Shown here: piece by piece, positions 1 to 8,741 of the stretch | Layout of the letters: each line of letters begins with the position of its first letter | Numbering within the stretch: the first letter of the stretch is position 1 | Notes under the pieces: model-generated | Seen by the model: only the letters and a program-made list of their open reading frames with translations | Told to the model about the DNA's origin: nothing | The model's database searches: none | NCBI RefSeq assembly: GCF_001866665.1 | Contig: NZ_MLYO01000019.1 | Coordinates: 1-64,000, forward strand | Direction of reading: 5' to 3' | Source of the DNA: Streptomyces monashensis | Lineage (GTDB): Bacteria > Actinomycetota > Actinomycetes > Streptomycetales > Streptomycetaceae | Length of the DNA stretch: 64,000 bases | Program-made: the position numbers and the translations under genes

Positions 1-48
1 AAGGTGTGGGCCTTTCTGCATTTCCGGAGATATTTGCCCGGAAGCCTT

Positions 49-597
49 TCAGAAGGTCACTTCGGCTGTGTTCACCGTGCCGCCTGCGCGGCCGGGGGCG
101 CTGTGCCACTTCCAATAGAGGTTGGTGTGGGCGATGACCTGCTCCGGGGCGGGGGCGCCGTACGGGGAGAAGTCCTTCGTGGTGTGGGCGTCGGCGACCA
201 GTGTCGCGTCGTAGCCACGGACGATGGCGCCGTGCAGGGTGGAGCGGATGCACGCGTCGGTCTGTGCGCCCGTGACGACGAGCCGGCCCACCTTGCGCTC
301 CGCCAGCACGGCCTCCAGCTCGGTGTCCTCGAAGGAGTCCATCCAGTTCTTGGCCACGAGGGGTTCGCTGTCCTGCCGGACGAGCTCCGTGACGTACTGC
401 CAGTTCTCGCTGCCCTCCTTCAGTTCGTCGTCGGAGTGCTGCACCCAGATCACCGGAACGTCGGCCGCGCGGGCCTTGCCGATGAGGGTGTTGATGTTGG
501 CGATGACGTCGTCGCGGCGGGGGGAGCCGGCCATCACGCCGTTCTGCACATCGATGACCAGCAGGGCGGTGCGCGGGCGTTCAGGGAGTGTTGTCAT
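49..597 (-). CDS. Isochorismatase-like cysteine hydrolase
   Basis: Predicted cytoplasmic hydrolase of the isochorismatase/nicotinamidase superfamily, 182 residues from the ATG at 597, which is the usual family length. The expected catalytic triad is visible: Asp16 in LLVIDVQN, Lys83 in VAKNWMDSF and Cys116 in GAQTDACIRST. An upstream ATG at 621 would add eight residues that look unrelated to the family. The substrate cannot be read from sequence; ureidoacrylate-type or carbamoyl substrates are possible. It is divergent from the GNAT gene. The short gap between them (598-649) holds a small palindrome, CCACT-GAC-AGTGG, that could be a shared control site. Confidence 0.85.
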   Translation of the reverse strand: MTTLPERPRTALLVIDVQNGVMAGSPRRDDVIANINTLIGKARAADVPVIWVQHSDDELKEGSENWQYVTELVRQDSEPLVAKNWMDSFEDTELEAVLAERKVGRLVVTGAQTDACIRSTLHGAIVRGYDATLVADAHTTKDFSPYGAPAPEQVIAHTNLYWKWHSAPGRAGGTVNTAEVTF

Positions 598-649
598 GGT
601 GGCCACAATATGAGATGCCACTGACAGTGGGCCGAACTACGGTGACTCC

Positions 650-1210
650 ATGAGCGGCAACCATGACTACGTCATCCGTGCGATACGACCCGACGACTGG
701 CCCCTCGTGAAGCGGCTGCGGCTTGATGCGTTGCGGGATCCGATGGCGGGGCTCGCCTTTCTGGAGACGTACGAGGAGGCCGTGGCCAGGGCGGACGCCT
801 TCTGGCAGGACCGGGCCGAGGGATCGGGTGAGGGGTCCGCGGCGGCCCGGCAGTTCGTGGCCGAGGCGCCCGACGGGGTGTGGGCCGGCTCGGTGACCGT
901 GCTCATCGAGGAGGCCGGGACGAAGGACTGGGCCGGGATGCCGGTCGAGCGGCGTCAGGGGCATGTCGTCGGGGTGTACGTCCGGCCCGAGCACCGTGGG
1001 AACGGGCTGATCAAGGCCTTGCTCGACGCCGGTGCGGCGTGGGCGTGGGAGCGTGGTGCCGAGCGGGTGCGGCTGCTGGTGCACGAGAAGAACGCGCGGG
1101 CGCAAGGGGCGTACCGCAAGGCGGGGTTCGTACCGAGCGGGGTGACCGTGCCGTTGGGCAAGGACGAGGAACAGGACGAGCTGGAATTCGTGCTGGGGCG
1201 GCCGTACTAG
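650..1210 (+). CDS. GNAT-family N-acetyltransferase
   Basis: 186-residue single-domain GNAT enzyme predicted to transfer an acetyl group from acetyl-CoA to an unknown amine. The N-terminus (YVIRAIRPDDWPLVKRLR) is a typical GNAT start. The acetyl-CoA pyrophosphate-binding motif is VYVRPEHRGNGLIKALL at about residues 108-124, and the C-terminal NARAQGAYRKAGF segment is the usual motif B. The start follows a weak ribosome site in the short divergent gap with the hydrolase gene. Its stop overlaps by 4 nt the 3' end of the convergent VirD4-like gene. Confidence 0.85.
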   Translation: MSGNHDYVIRAIRPDDWPLVKRLRLDALRDPMAGLAFLETYEEAVARADAFWQDRAEGSGEGSAAARQFVAEAPDGVWAGSVTVLIEEAGTKDWAGMPVERRQGHVVGVYVRPEHRGNGLIKALLDAGAAWAWERGAERVRLLVHEKNARAQGAYRKAGFVPSGVTVPLGKDEEQDELEFVLGRPY

Positions 1211-2718
1211 ACCGGCAGTTCCTGGACCGGCAGTTCCTGGTGTGGCCAGCGGGAGCGGACCTGCTCACGGGAGCGGAGCAGGGCGAGGGTGGGCATGCCC
1301 CGGTTGGTGCCGGTGGTGAGCAGGTCCGGGAGTTGGGGCAGCGGCGCGACGGCCGCGATGTCCTCCAGGACCAGGGTGAGTGGTGGGTCGAGCCGACCGG
1401 AGGATGACCGTTCGGCCATGCGCCGGCCGTGCTCGACCACGCTTGAGACGAGGGCCGTCAGGAGCGGCATCGCGCCGGGGTTGCTTCTGGGGTCCTCGAT
1501 GGATTCACCGACCACATAAAGCGTGCCCCCTTCGTGGACAAAGGAATCCAAGGCGAGCGCATCAGTTCGGTTGGGAGTGCAGGCCTCGCGGATGTTGACC
1601 GTGGAGAGGGCGGCGAGGGCGCGGGTGACCAACTCCTGGGCGATGTCCCGGCGTTCGGGGTGTGCGGTGAGGGCGGCCTCGAGTTCGCCGGCGGCGCCGG
1701 CCGCGGCCTTGGGGTGGGTGCGGAGCGTGCGCACGGCGTCCTGGATCTGGGTGCCCTGGGCCCAGCGGTGGACGTGGCGGACGGTGCGGGATTCCAGGGC
1801 GGCGGCGTGGAGGTAGCTGCGCAGGAGCGTGGTCGCCGTGTCCGTGACCGTTTGGTCGATCTTGGCCGTGGGCTGGACCGGGGCGAGGAGCGCCGTCGCC
1901 CTGCTCAGCGCCGTCGGCTTGTCCTCGCAGCCGGCCGTGGGGGACCAGTGGAGGCGGGCCGGGGTGTCGCAGAGGTGCGCGGGGTCGTAGAGGAGGGTGG
2001 GGCCCAGTTTGGCCCTCGCGTCCTTGGTCTCCGTCCACAGGGCGGGGTTCGAGGTGACGACGAGGGCGGCGCCTTCCGCTTCGCGTACGGCGTCGACCGC
2101 GGCCGTACGGCGGGACGCGGGTGGTGCGCAGAGCACCGCGCCCGCGGTGCGGCTGGGCAGCGGCGCTTCAGGCACCGGCTCCTGCCGGGTTTCCGTCGGC
2201 TGCGGCTGGGGCTGCGGCTGGGGTTCCCTGCGTGGCTCCGGTACCTCGTGAATCGCCTGCACCTCGTGAACCGCCTGCACCTCATGCACCTCATGCACCT
2301 CGCGGCGCGGTTCCTCGTGGCGCGGTTCCTGGTGTGCTTCCGCCTTCCGCCGCGCCCTTCCCGCCCGCCATCTCGCCACCGTCCCCATGACGAACACCGT
2401 GGCGACGAACAGGGCCATCAGCTGGCCTATGAACAGGCCCCAGAACAGGCCCCAGCCGGACAGCTGGCTCGCCGGGGTGTCCGGCCAGGCGCCGGTGAGG
2501 TCGTGGGGTCGACCGATGAGGTGGCGCATGGCCAGGGGGGTGTGGGTGAAGGTGACGCCTGTGGGCCAGGCGCCCCTGGTGAAGAGCGCGGCCAGGCCGG
2601 TGGCCGTCCACACCAGCAGGGTCATGCCGAGGAGGAACGCGAGGATGCCGATCAGGAGGCCGTCGGGGATGCCGCCCTGGCCCTCCCGCCGGTCGGTGCG
2701 GCGGTCGTCCGGTCTCAA
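1207..2718 (-). CDS. VirD4/TraG-like T4SS coupling protein, degenerate and C-terminally short
   Basis: 503-residue membrane protein that by family resemblance would be the coupling ATPase of a type IV secretion apparatus. Two membrane helices (about residues 20-48 and 90-113) are followed by a charged and repetitive linker (HEVQ and PQPQ repeats) and a TraG/VirD4-like domain. The Walker B region TLVLEDIAAVAPLPQLPDL is clear. Where the Walker A loop should be, the sequence reads CAPPASRRT, lacking GxGKS/T. The protein stops right after RSREQVRSRW, where relatives continue for more than 100 residues, and ends in a 15-bp tandem duplication (1210-1239). It is last in the operon-like run. The TTG start at 2718 follows an AAGGG site. 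An inactive or regulatory role is inferred. Confidence 0.72.
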   Translation of the reverse strand: MRPDDRRTDRREGQGGIPDGLLIGILAFLLGMTLLVWTATGLAALFTRGAWPTGVTFTHTPLAMRHLIGRPHDLTGAWPDTPASQLSGWGLFWGLFIGQLMALFVATVFVMGTVARWRAGRARRKAEAHQEPRHEEPRREVHEVHEVQAVHEVQAIHEVPEPRREPQPQPQPQPTETRQEPVPEAPLPSRTAGAVLCAPPASRRTAAVDAVREAEGAALVVTSNPALWTETKDARAKLGPTLLYDPAHLCDTPARLHWSPTAGCEDKPTALSRATALLAPVQPTAKIDQTVTDTATTLLRSYLHAAALESRTVRHVHRWAQGTQIQDAVRTLRTHPKAAAGAAGELEAALTAHPERRDIAQELVTRALAALSTVNIREACTPNRTDALALDSFVHEGGTLYVVGESIEDPRSNPGAMPLLTALVSSVVEHGRRMAERSSSGRLDPPLTLVLEDIAAVAPLPQLPDLLTTGTNRGMPTLALLRSREQVRSRWPHQELPVQELPV

Positions 2719-2764
2719 CGCCTGTGCCCTTCCTCTACGCGTCTCTGCGCCACCGTACGTGCCG

Positions 2765-4177
2765 CTACGCCACCGTCGACTCGGAGTCGCCCAGGTGCTG
2801 TTCCACGAAGGCCGCCGCCCGCTGTTCGGCCTCCAGTTCGGCGGCGCGCAGCGCCTCGTCGGCGGCGAGGTCGCTGGAGGACTCGGTCATCGCGCGGTCG
2901 GTGAAGACCAGCGGGCGTTCCGTCTCGGTGACGAGGTGTTTGACCACCTGGACGTTGCCGTTGACGTCCCAGACCGCGATGCCGGGTGTGAGGGTGGGGA
3001 TGATCTCCACCGCCCAGCGGGGCAGGCCGAGGACGCGGCCCGTCGCCCTCGCCTCGTCGGCCTTCTGGGCGTAGATCGTCCTCGTCGACGCCATCTTCAG
3101 GATGGCGGCCGCTTCCTTCGCCGCCGCTCCGTCGACCACGTCGGACAGGTGGTGGACGACGGCGACGAACGACAGGCCGAGACGCCGGCCGAACTTCAGC
3201 AGGCGCTGGAACAGCTGGGCCACGAAGGGGCTGTTGATGATGTGCCAGGCCTCTTCGACCAGGAAGATGCGCTTCTTCCGGTCGGGGCGGATCCAGGTGT
3301 GCTCCAGCCACACGCCGACGATCGCCATGAGGATGGGCATGGCGATGGAGTTGCGGTCGATGTGGGACAGGTCGAAGACGATGAGGGGCGCGTCGAGGTC
3401 GATGCCGACCGTGGTCGGGCCGTCGAACATGCCGCGCAGGTCGCCGTCGACCAGGCGGTCCAGCACCAGGGCGACGTCCAGGCCCCAGGCGCGTACGTCG
3501 TCTATGGCGACGTTCATCGCCTCGGCCGACTCCGGCTCGGGGTGCCGTAGCTGCTCCACGATGTCGGTGAGGACCGGCTGGCGGTCCACGATCGACTCGT
3601 TGACGTAGGAGTGCGCGACCTTCAGGGCGAAGCCGGAGCGTTCGTCCAGGCCGTGGCCCATCGCGACCTCGATGATCGTGCGGAGCAGGGCCAGCTGGCC
3701 CGTCGTCGTGATCGAGGGGTCCAGCGGATTCAGGCGGATTCCGTGGTCCAGGGCCGCCGTCGGGTCGAGCCGGATGGGGGTTATCCCCAGCTCTTCCGCG
3801 ATGAGGTTCCATTCGCCGACGCCGTCCTCGCCCTGGGCGTCCAGGACGACGACCTGGCGGTCCTTGAAGCGTAGCTGCCGTAGGACGTACGTCTTCTCCA
3901 GGGCCGACTTGCCGTTGCCGGACTCGCCGAGGACGAGCCAGTGGGGGGCCGGGAGCTGCTGGCCGTAGAGCTGGAAGGGGTCGTAGATGTAGCCCTTCCC
4001 GGAGTAGACCTCGCGGCCGATGATGACGCCGGAGTCGCCGAGGCCGGGGGCGGCCGTGGGCAGGTAGACGGCCTGGGCCTGGCCCGTGGAGGTGCGGACC
4101 GGGAGACGGGTCGTCTCGACCTTTCCGAAGAGGAAGGACGTGAAGGCGTCGGTGAGGACGGACAGCGGATCCCGCAT
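2765..4177 (-). CDS. VirB4-like secretion ATPase (C-terminal motor half)
   Basis: 470-residue P-loop ATPase of the VirB4/HerA group. The Walker A loop GESGNGKS lies at about residues 84-91 and the Walker B segment RIFLVEEAWH near residue 330, followed by the conserved LSFVAVVHHLSD stretch. It lacks the N-terminal half of a normal VirB4 protein of about 800 residues; that half appears to be encoded by the gene just upstream (14-nt gap). The ATG at 4177 starts the coherent frame; the open frame further upstream belongs to no protein. It probably powers assembly or substrate movement of the T4SS-like machine at the inner face of the membrane. Confidence 0.82.
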   Translation of the reverse strand: MRDPLSVLTDAFTSFLFGKVETTRLPVRTSTGQAQAVYLPTAAPGLGDSGVIIGREVYSGKGYIYDPFQLYGQQLPAPHWLVLGESGNGKSALEKTYVLRQLRFKDRQVVVLDAQGEDGVGEWNLIAEELGITPIRLDPTAALDHGIRLNPLDPSITTTGQLALLRTIIEVAMGHGLDERSGFALKVAHSYVNESIVDRQPVLTDIVEQLRHPEPESAEAMNVAIDDVRAWGLDVALVLDRLVDGDLRGMFDGPTTVGIDLDAPLIVFDLSHIDRNSIAMPILMAIVGVWLEHTWIRPDRKKRIFLVEEAWHIINSPFVAQLFQRLLKFGRRLGLSFVAVVHHLSDVVDGAAAKEAAAILKMASTRTIYAQKADEARATGRVLGLPRWAVEIIPTLTPGIAVWDVNGNVQVVKHLVTETERPLVFTDRAMTESSSDLAADEALRAAELEAEQRAAAFVEQHLGDSESTVA

Positions 4178-4191
4178 CGGTGAATCAGCCC

Positions 4192-5751
4192 CTACCGTCG
4201 GATGCCGGTGGCGAAGGGAAGTGTGTTCACGAAGGCGCGGTGGTGCTCTCGGTCGCACCACTCCAGCTTGAGGTACGACTTGCCGGCGGAGGCCCTTATC
4301 GTGCGCTTGTCGCGGGCGAGGGAGTCGGGGGTGCGGGCGGAGACGGTGATGTAGCCGACCAGGTTGACGCCGGCGGCGCCGCTGGCGAGGTCCTCGCCGC
4401 GCTGGTCGAGGCGGTTGTGGGCGGCGATGTCCCGGGGGTCGACGGTCCGGTTCATCTTGGCGGCGCGGGACGCCTCGGCCTCGTCGTTGGTCTTCTCGGT
4501 CAGCATGCGCTCGATGGCGATCTCGGTGGGTTCGAGGTCCATCGTGACGGCGACGGTGCGGATGACGTCGGGGGTGTGGACGAGGAGGGGGGCGAGGAAG
4601 TTCACGCCCACCGGGGTCATCGGCCACTCCTTCACCCAGGCGGTGGCGTGGCACCAGGGGGCGCGGGTGTTGGACTCGCGGGTCTTGGCCTGGAGGTAGG
4701 TGGGCTCCATGGCGTCCAGCTCGGCCGGCCAGGCGTTGCGCTGGGTCATCGCCTGGATGTGGTCGATGGGGTGGTCGGGGTCGTACATGGAGTGGATGAG
4801 GGAGGCCAGCCGCCCCTGACCGAGCGGCTGGCGGACGCGGATGTCGGCCTCCTGGAGGCGCGAGCAGATGTCGGTCAGCTCGCGGGCCATGACGACGGCG
4901 AGTCCGGCGTCGCGGTCGAGCCTGCGGCCGGACTGCGGGCGGGCGGCCTTGGCCATGGCCTGGGCCTCGGCGGCCAGTTCGCGGGTGAAGTGCATGCAGG
5001 CGACGAGGTAGGCGCGGTGCTGCTCGCTGCTGGTGGACACCATGGACTGGAGCTGGTCGTAGGAGCGCGAGAGCCAGTCCGGGGCGCGGTCGTCGCCGCG
5101 CAGGGCGACGTCCTTGGCGTGGGCGTCGGGGTCGGCGGGCAGGGTCCGGGCGAGCATCTGCAGCCGGGTCACGAAGCCGTCGCCGTTGGCGACATGCTTC
5201 AGCAGGGTGCCGAAGCGGTCGACCAGGGCCTCCTGGTCCTCCGAGTCGCGCAGGCCGACGCCGGGGCCCTCGATCTCGATGGCGGCGGTGACGGTCTTGC
5301 GGTCGGCGTGCAGCAGTACGGCGATCTCGTCGGGGCCGAAGGGCGCGGCCAGCCAGGTGATCCGCCCGATGCCGGGGGGCGGCCCGACCTCCACCTCGCG
5401 TCCGCCGATGGTGGTGCCGGCCTCCATGGCGGTGGAGCGGTAGACGGCGCCGTTCTTGACGGTGCGTTTGTAGCTGCGGTTGATCTCGAACCACTTGTAG
5501 AACGTGCGGCGCTTGTACGGCACGTAGACCGCGGCGAGCGCGATCAGCGGGAAGCCCGTGAGCAGCACGATCCGCAGGGAGAGGACCGGGACGAGGAGGC
5601 CGCACATCATGCCGAGGAACGCGCCCGCGACGATGAGCGCGATCTCGCCGGACTCACGGTTCTTGCCGACGATCGCGTTGGGCCGGGCGCGGCCGATGAG
5701 ATACGTACGGCGGGGCGTGACCGGATGGGACAGGTGGGACTCGGTCGTCAA
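4192..5751 (-). CDS. SCO6880-type protein: VirB3/PrgI-like membrane segment with VirB4 N-terminal domain
   Basis: 519-residue protein with two membrane helices near the N-terminus (about residues 36-55 and 62-80) followed by a long soluble region. This is the layout of the SCO6880-type proteins of actinobacterial conjugation loci, where a PrgI/VirB3-like anchor joins a VirB4 N-terminal domain without the ATPase. No P-loop is visible. The start is TTG at 5751, supported by AGGAGG nine bases upstream and by its TTGA overlap with the stop of the VirB6-like gene. With the next gene it would rebuild a complete VirB3-VirB4 unit from two polypeptides. Confidence 0.75.
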   Translation of the reverse strand: MTTESHLSHPVTPRRTYLIGRARPNAIVGKNRESGEIALIVAGAFLGMMCGLLVPVLSLRIVLLTGFPLIALAAVYVPYKRRTFYKWFEINRSYKRTVKNGAVYRSTAMEAGTTIGGREVEVGPPPGIGRITWLAAPFGPDEIAVLLHADRKTVTAAIEIEGPGVGLRDSEDQEALVDRFGTLLKHVANGDGFVTRLQMLARTLPADPDAHAKDVALRGDDRAPDWLSRSYDQLQSMVSTSSEQHRAYLVACMHFTRELAAEAQAMAKAARPQSGRRLDRDAGLAVVMARELTDICSRLQEADIRVRQPLGQGRLASLIHSMYDPDHPIDHIQAMTQRNAWPAELDAMEPTYLQAKTRESNTRAPWCHATAWVKEWPMTPVGVNFLAPLLVHTPDVIRTVAVTMDLEPTEIAIERMLTEKTNDEAEASRAAKMNRTVDPRDIAAHNRLDQRGEDLASGAAGVNLVGYITVSARTPDSLARDKRTIRASAGKSYLKLEWCDREHHRAFVNTLPFATGIRR

Positions 5752-7091
5752 CGCCCTTCACCTCCTGAACGGTTGTTGCGGGCGTTGCTGGCGTGCGGGG
5801 TGCTGGCCGGGCTGGGCGCGCGGGGCGCGGGCGTGGCGGAGGGGACTGCTCCGCCGCCTGAGGAGGGGGTACGGCTGCTGTGCGCGGCGACGCCGCCGGT
5901 GGCGGGGTTGGCCGGGCGGGGGGTGCTGCTGCCGGTGCCGCCCGCGCCGCCGTTGTTGTCGGCGCGGGAGCTGTGCGTCTTGATGCCCTGGGCGACGAGG
6001 GTGGCGGGGGAGCTGATGACGGCGGCGGCCTTGCTCTCGGCGCCCTGCATGATGCGGTTGTTGCGGCCGTTCGCGATCTCGTCGCCGAAGCCGGGGACGA
6101 AGCGGTAGATCATCGCGCTGGCGAAGATGGCGAGCAGGATGATGGCGAGGCCGGAGACGACGGCGGAGAAGGAGTCGGGGCCGTTGCCGGAGGACAGGGC
6201 CCCGGCGAGCCCGAGGACGATCACGATCACCGGTTTGACGAGGATGACCGCGATCATGATCCCCGCCCAGCGCCGGACGTGCCCCCACAGGTTCTTGTCG
6301 ACCAGTCCGGCGTAGACGACGGTGCCGAGGAGGGCGCCGACGTAGAGGAGGGCGGCGCGGATGACGAGCTCCAGCCAGAGGACGCCGGCGGCGAGGATGC
6401 TGACCAGGGAGACGACGATCAGCATGATCGGTCCGCCGCCGATGTCGGTGCCCTTGCCGAGGGCGCCGGAGAAGGTGCCGAAGAAGACGTCGGCCTGGTT
6501 GCCGGTGGTCTTCGCGAGGACGGCGCTGACGCCGTCGGTCGCGGAGACGACGGTGTAGAGGATCAGGGGGGTGAAGGCGGAGGCGAGGACGGTGAGCCAG
6601 AGGAAGCCGACGGCCTCGGAGATGGCGGTGGTCAGCGCGACGCCGCGGACGGCGCGCTTGGCGACGGCCAGGAGCCACAGCAGGAGCGTGAGGATCGTGG
6701 AGGCGGCGAAGACGACGGCGTACTGCTGAAGGAACTTCTCGTTGGTGAAGTCGACGTTGGCGGTGTTCTTGACGGCCTTGCTGAGCTTGTCGATGGTCCA
6801 GGAGGCGGCTTCGGCACAGCCCTTGGCGAGGGAGGAGAGGGGGTCCTGGGTGGAGGTGTCGGGGGTGACGGGACCACCGGATCCGCTGGAGGTGTTGCCG
6901 CGTTCGCAGTACTTTTTGGCCTCGCCGGAGATGACGCCGCAGTTGTACTTGCCCGACGGCGAGGGCGACGGGCTGCCCGACGGCGTGGGCGACGGTGCGG
7001 CGACGGCGCGCGTGGCCAGCAGCACTGCCGTGGTCTGCACGGCTGCCACGATGCCGGCGAGTTTCAGCGCACGTTGCGGGCTACCGGGCAT
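5748..7091 (-). CDS. Polytopic VirB6/TrbL-like membrane protein
   Basis: 447-residue protein with an N-terminal signal-like helix ending in VAAPSPTPSG, a short extracytoplasmic Cys-containing region (CGVISGEAKKYC) and about six further membrane helices between residues 110 and 330. The C-terminal tail is long, low-complexity and rich in Ser, Gly and Pro. This is the architecture of VirB6/TrbL-type channel subunits, although primary sequence conservation in that family is poor. The ATG at 7091 lies inside the stop region of the preceding gene (11-nt overlap), suggesting translational coupling. It is probably the inner-membrane pore of the T4SS-like complex. Confidence 0.7.
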   Translation of the reverse strand: MPGSPQRALKLAGIVAAVQTTAVLLATRAVAAPSPTPSGSPSPSPSGKYNCGVISGEAKKYCERGNTSSGSGGPVTPDTSTQDPLSSLAKGCAEAASWTIDKLSKAVKNTANVDFTNEKFLQQYAVVFAASTILTLLLWLLAVAKRAVRGVALTTAISEAVGFLWLTVLASAFTPLILYTVVSATDGVSAVLAKTTGNQADVFFGTFSGALGKGTDIGGGPIMLIVVSLVSILAAGVLWLELVIRAALLYVGALLGTVVYAGLVDKNLWGHVRRWAGIMIAVILVKPVIVIVLGLAGALSSGNGPDSFSAVVSGLAIILLAIFASAMIYRFVPGFGDEIANGRNNRIMQGAESKAAAVISSPATLVAQGIKTHSSRADNNGGAGGTGSSTPRPANPATGGVAAHSSRTPSSGGGAVPSATPAPRAPSPASTPHASNARNNRSGGEGR

Positions 7092-7911
7092 ACGTGAACC
7101 CTCCGTACTGTTCGATGGCCTTGCTGATCTCGTCGGAGGTGGCGGCCTTGTCGTCACCGGGGACCGGGGCCGGACCGTCCTTCTGGCTGTCGGAGGCGAT
7201 CTTCCAGTCGCCGCCGGTCCATTGCAGGTCGAACGTCCACGTCTTCCAGGACGAGGTGACGGGGTCGGTCGATGAGCTGCCGGCCATGCCGATGAGTCCC
7301 ACGTACCAGATCGCGACCCGGGCGCCGTTGTCCGTGTAGTTCAGCACCGTCGCGCCGACCGGGACGATCCGGGAGACGAACGTGCTGCCCCGGGGCGGGT
7401 TGCCCGCCGCGTCGAGGCCCATCTTGGCGAGGAAGTCGGCCGAATAGGCCTGGTCCATCGCGTTCTGGAGCCGGTCGACCGCCTGGGAGGTGTAGAGCAG
7501 GCTGAGCAGTCTGTGGCGGCTGTCCCTGTTGAACATGCCTGTCGAGCCCAGCGCCACGGCGTAGTTCGAGGCCGCCGACTGGGCGCCCTGCTCGGTGTGG
7601 GCGAATCCCGTGGGGACTCCGCTGGACTTGGTCTGCACCGGTTCCGTTCCGCTGGCCGCAGTCGGAGACGTCGCCGGCTTGCCGCCCTTTCCGGACGCGC
7701 TGTCGGCAGACGAATGGTCCCCCCGGTTGGCGAACGCGATCGCTGCGATCAGCAGGACCACCACGCCCACGACGGTCACCAGGCTGCGGGAGGAGGAGCG
7801 GGTGGGGCGGCGGGGGGCGCCGCCGTAGGGGTCGTTCTCGGGGAGGCGGGTGCGGGTTTGGCCCGTGGGGCCGTCGTAGTCCGGGTAGGACCCTTCGTCT
7901 CCGGGACTCAT
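7081..7911 (-). CDS. Single-pass membrane protein, VirB8/TcpC-position component
   Basis: 276 residues: a Pro- and Arg-rich cytoplasmic N-terminus of about 40 residues, one membrane helix (LVTVVGVVVLLIAAIAF) and an extracytoplasmic domain of about 200 residues. The size, topology and place in the operon match VirB8/TcpC scaffold proteins, but I cannot show a fold match from sequence alone. The domain starts after a Ser/Thr/Gly linker and ends with a conserved-looking stretch around YVGLIGMAG. It overlaps the downstream VirB6-like gene by 11 nt, so the two are likely co-translated. Confidence 0.65.
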   Translation of the reverse strand: MSPGDEGSYPDYDGPTGQTRTRLPENDPYGGAPRRPTRSSSRSLVTVVGVVVLLIAAIAFANRGDHSSADSASGKGGKPATSPTAASGTEPVQTKSSGVPTGFAHTEQGAQSAASNYAVALGSTGMFNRDSRHRLLSLLYTSQAVDRLQNAMDQAYSADFLAKMGLDAAGNPPRGSTFVSRIVPVGATVLNYTDNGARVAIWYVGLIGMAGSSSTDPVTSSWKTWTFDLQWTGGDWKIASDSQKDGPAPVPGDDKAATSDEISKAIEQYGGFTYAR

Positions 7912-8072
7912 GCCGTGTACGCCCCCTCACCCTCGTAGACATACGACGGTAGCCGTGCTGGTTCCCGCGCGGGCGCGGTGTGGTGACTCGACATCAGGGA
8001 AACGCAACCTCAGCCGGTGGGCACGACGGACGGGTGGAGACGGCGGGGACGGAGCGACGGCGGGCCGTGGGG

Positions 8073-8381
8073 CTAGACCGCCATGCCGTACACGATCGTG
8101 AACAGGGTGCCGAGGGAGCCGATGATGAAGACTCCGGTGAGGCCGGCGATGATGAGGCCCTTGCCCTGTTCCGCGCTGAAGGTGTCGCGCAGGGCCGTGG
8201 CGCCGATGCGCTGTTTGGCCGCGCCCCAGACCGCGATGCCGAGGCACAGGAGGATGGCCACCGCCATCACCACCTCGATCATCACCTTCGCCTCGTTGCC
8301 CAGGCTGCCGAAGGGGCCCCAGTCCGGAGCGATCCCGCCGATGATGGTGTTGATGTCACCCTTGCCGGCCGCGAGAAGCAT
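8073..8381 (-). CDS. Small two-helix membrane protein of the T4SS-like operon
   Basis: About 102 residues with two strong membrane helices (EVVMAVAILLCLGIAVWGA and LIIAGLTGVFIIGSLGTLF) joined by a short polar loop. It is the first gene of the T4SS-like run. Size, helix number and gene position fit a VirB2-like pilin or a small channel subunit, but no family motif proves it. The ATG at 8381 has a GGTGA site five bases upstream; a GTG at 8390 is an alternative that adds three residues. The gap to the next gene (7912-8072) holds nothing recognisable. Confidence 0.65.
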   Translation of the reverse strand: MLLAAGKGDINTIIGGIAPDWGPFGSLGNEAKVMIEVVMAVAILLCLGIAVWGAAKQRIGATALRDTFSAEQGKGLIIAGLTGVFIIGSLGTLFTIVYGMAV

Positions 8382-8390
8382 GTAAGTCAC

Positions 8391-8741
8391 CGCCCCTGTT
8401 GGGTAGTTCCGTTGGCCCCCTGCGGGGTGCAGAGGTCAGACCTCATTGTCGCCGACATCGGCGCCCACGTATGTCGACTTGACGTCATTGACTGGCGGGT
8501 TTCGTACGCATCGCGCGTACGGTCACTCTGTGTATCACGGCAGGTCACCCCGGGCAACGAGGTCCGACCGGAACCTGTCGTGTGGTTCTGTCGTTGTCCC
8601 TCTTCACGACCTGGCACGGTTTCTGACGGCCGGTCGGGTGAGGCTTCGGGACGATGTTCTCATGAGGGACGGGCGGGAAATGGCCAAGGTCCCGGCGGCC
8701 GGGTGCCGTCGGGACCTGTGACGTGCGAAGCGGTGGTGCGG
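8391..8741. promoter_or_regulatory. Probable promoter region of the T4SS-like operon
   Basis: No gene is visible in this 350-bp stretch. It holds two perfect palindromes: GAGGTC-A-GACCTC at 8432-8444 and CGTACGC/GCGTACG arms at 8503-8521. Its position just upstream of the first gene of the operon makes it the likely promoter and operator region. No convincing -35/-10 pair could be assigned. Confidence 0.4.

Noticed and set aside
2765..5605. A continuous minus-strand open frame of 946 codons
   Set aside because: Only the part from 4177 down is protein-like. The first half is a Pro/Arg-rich shadow of the SCO6880-type gene in another frame.
4180..6108. Long plus-strand open frame opposite the T4SS-like genes
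   Set aside because: Gly/Val/Asp-rich composition and no domains; it is the antisense shadow of high-G+C genes.
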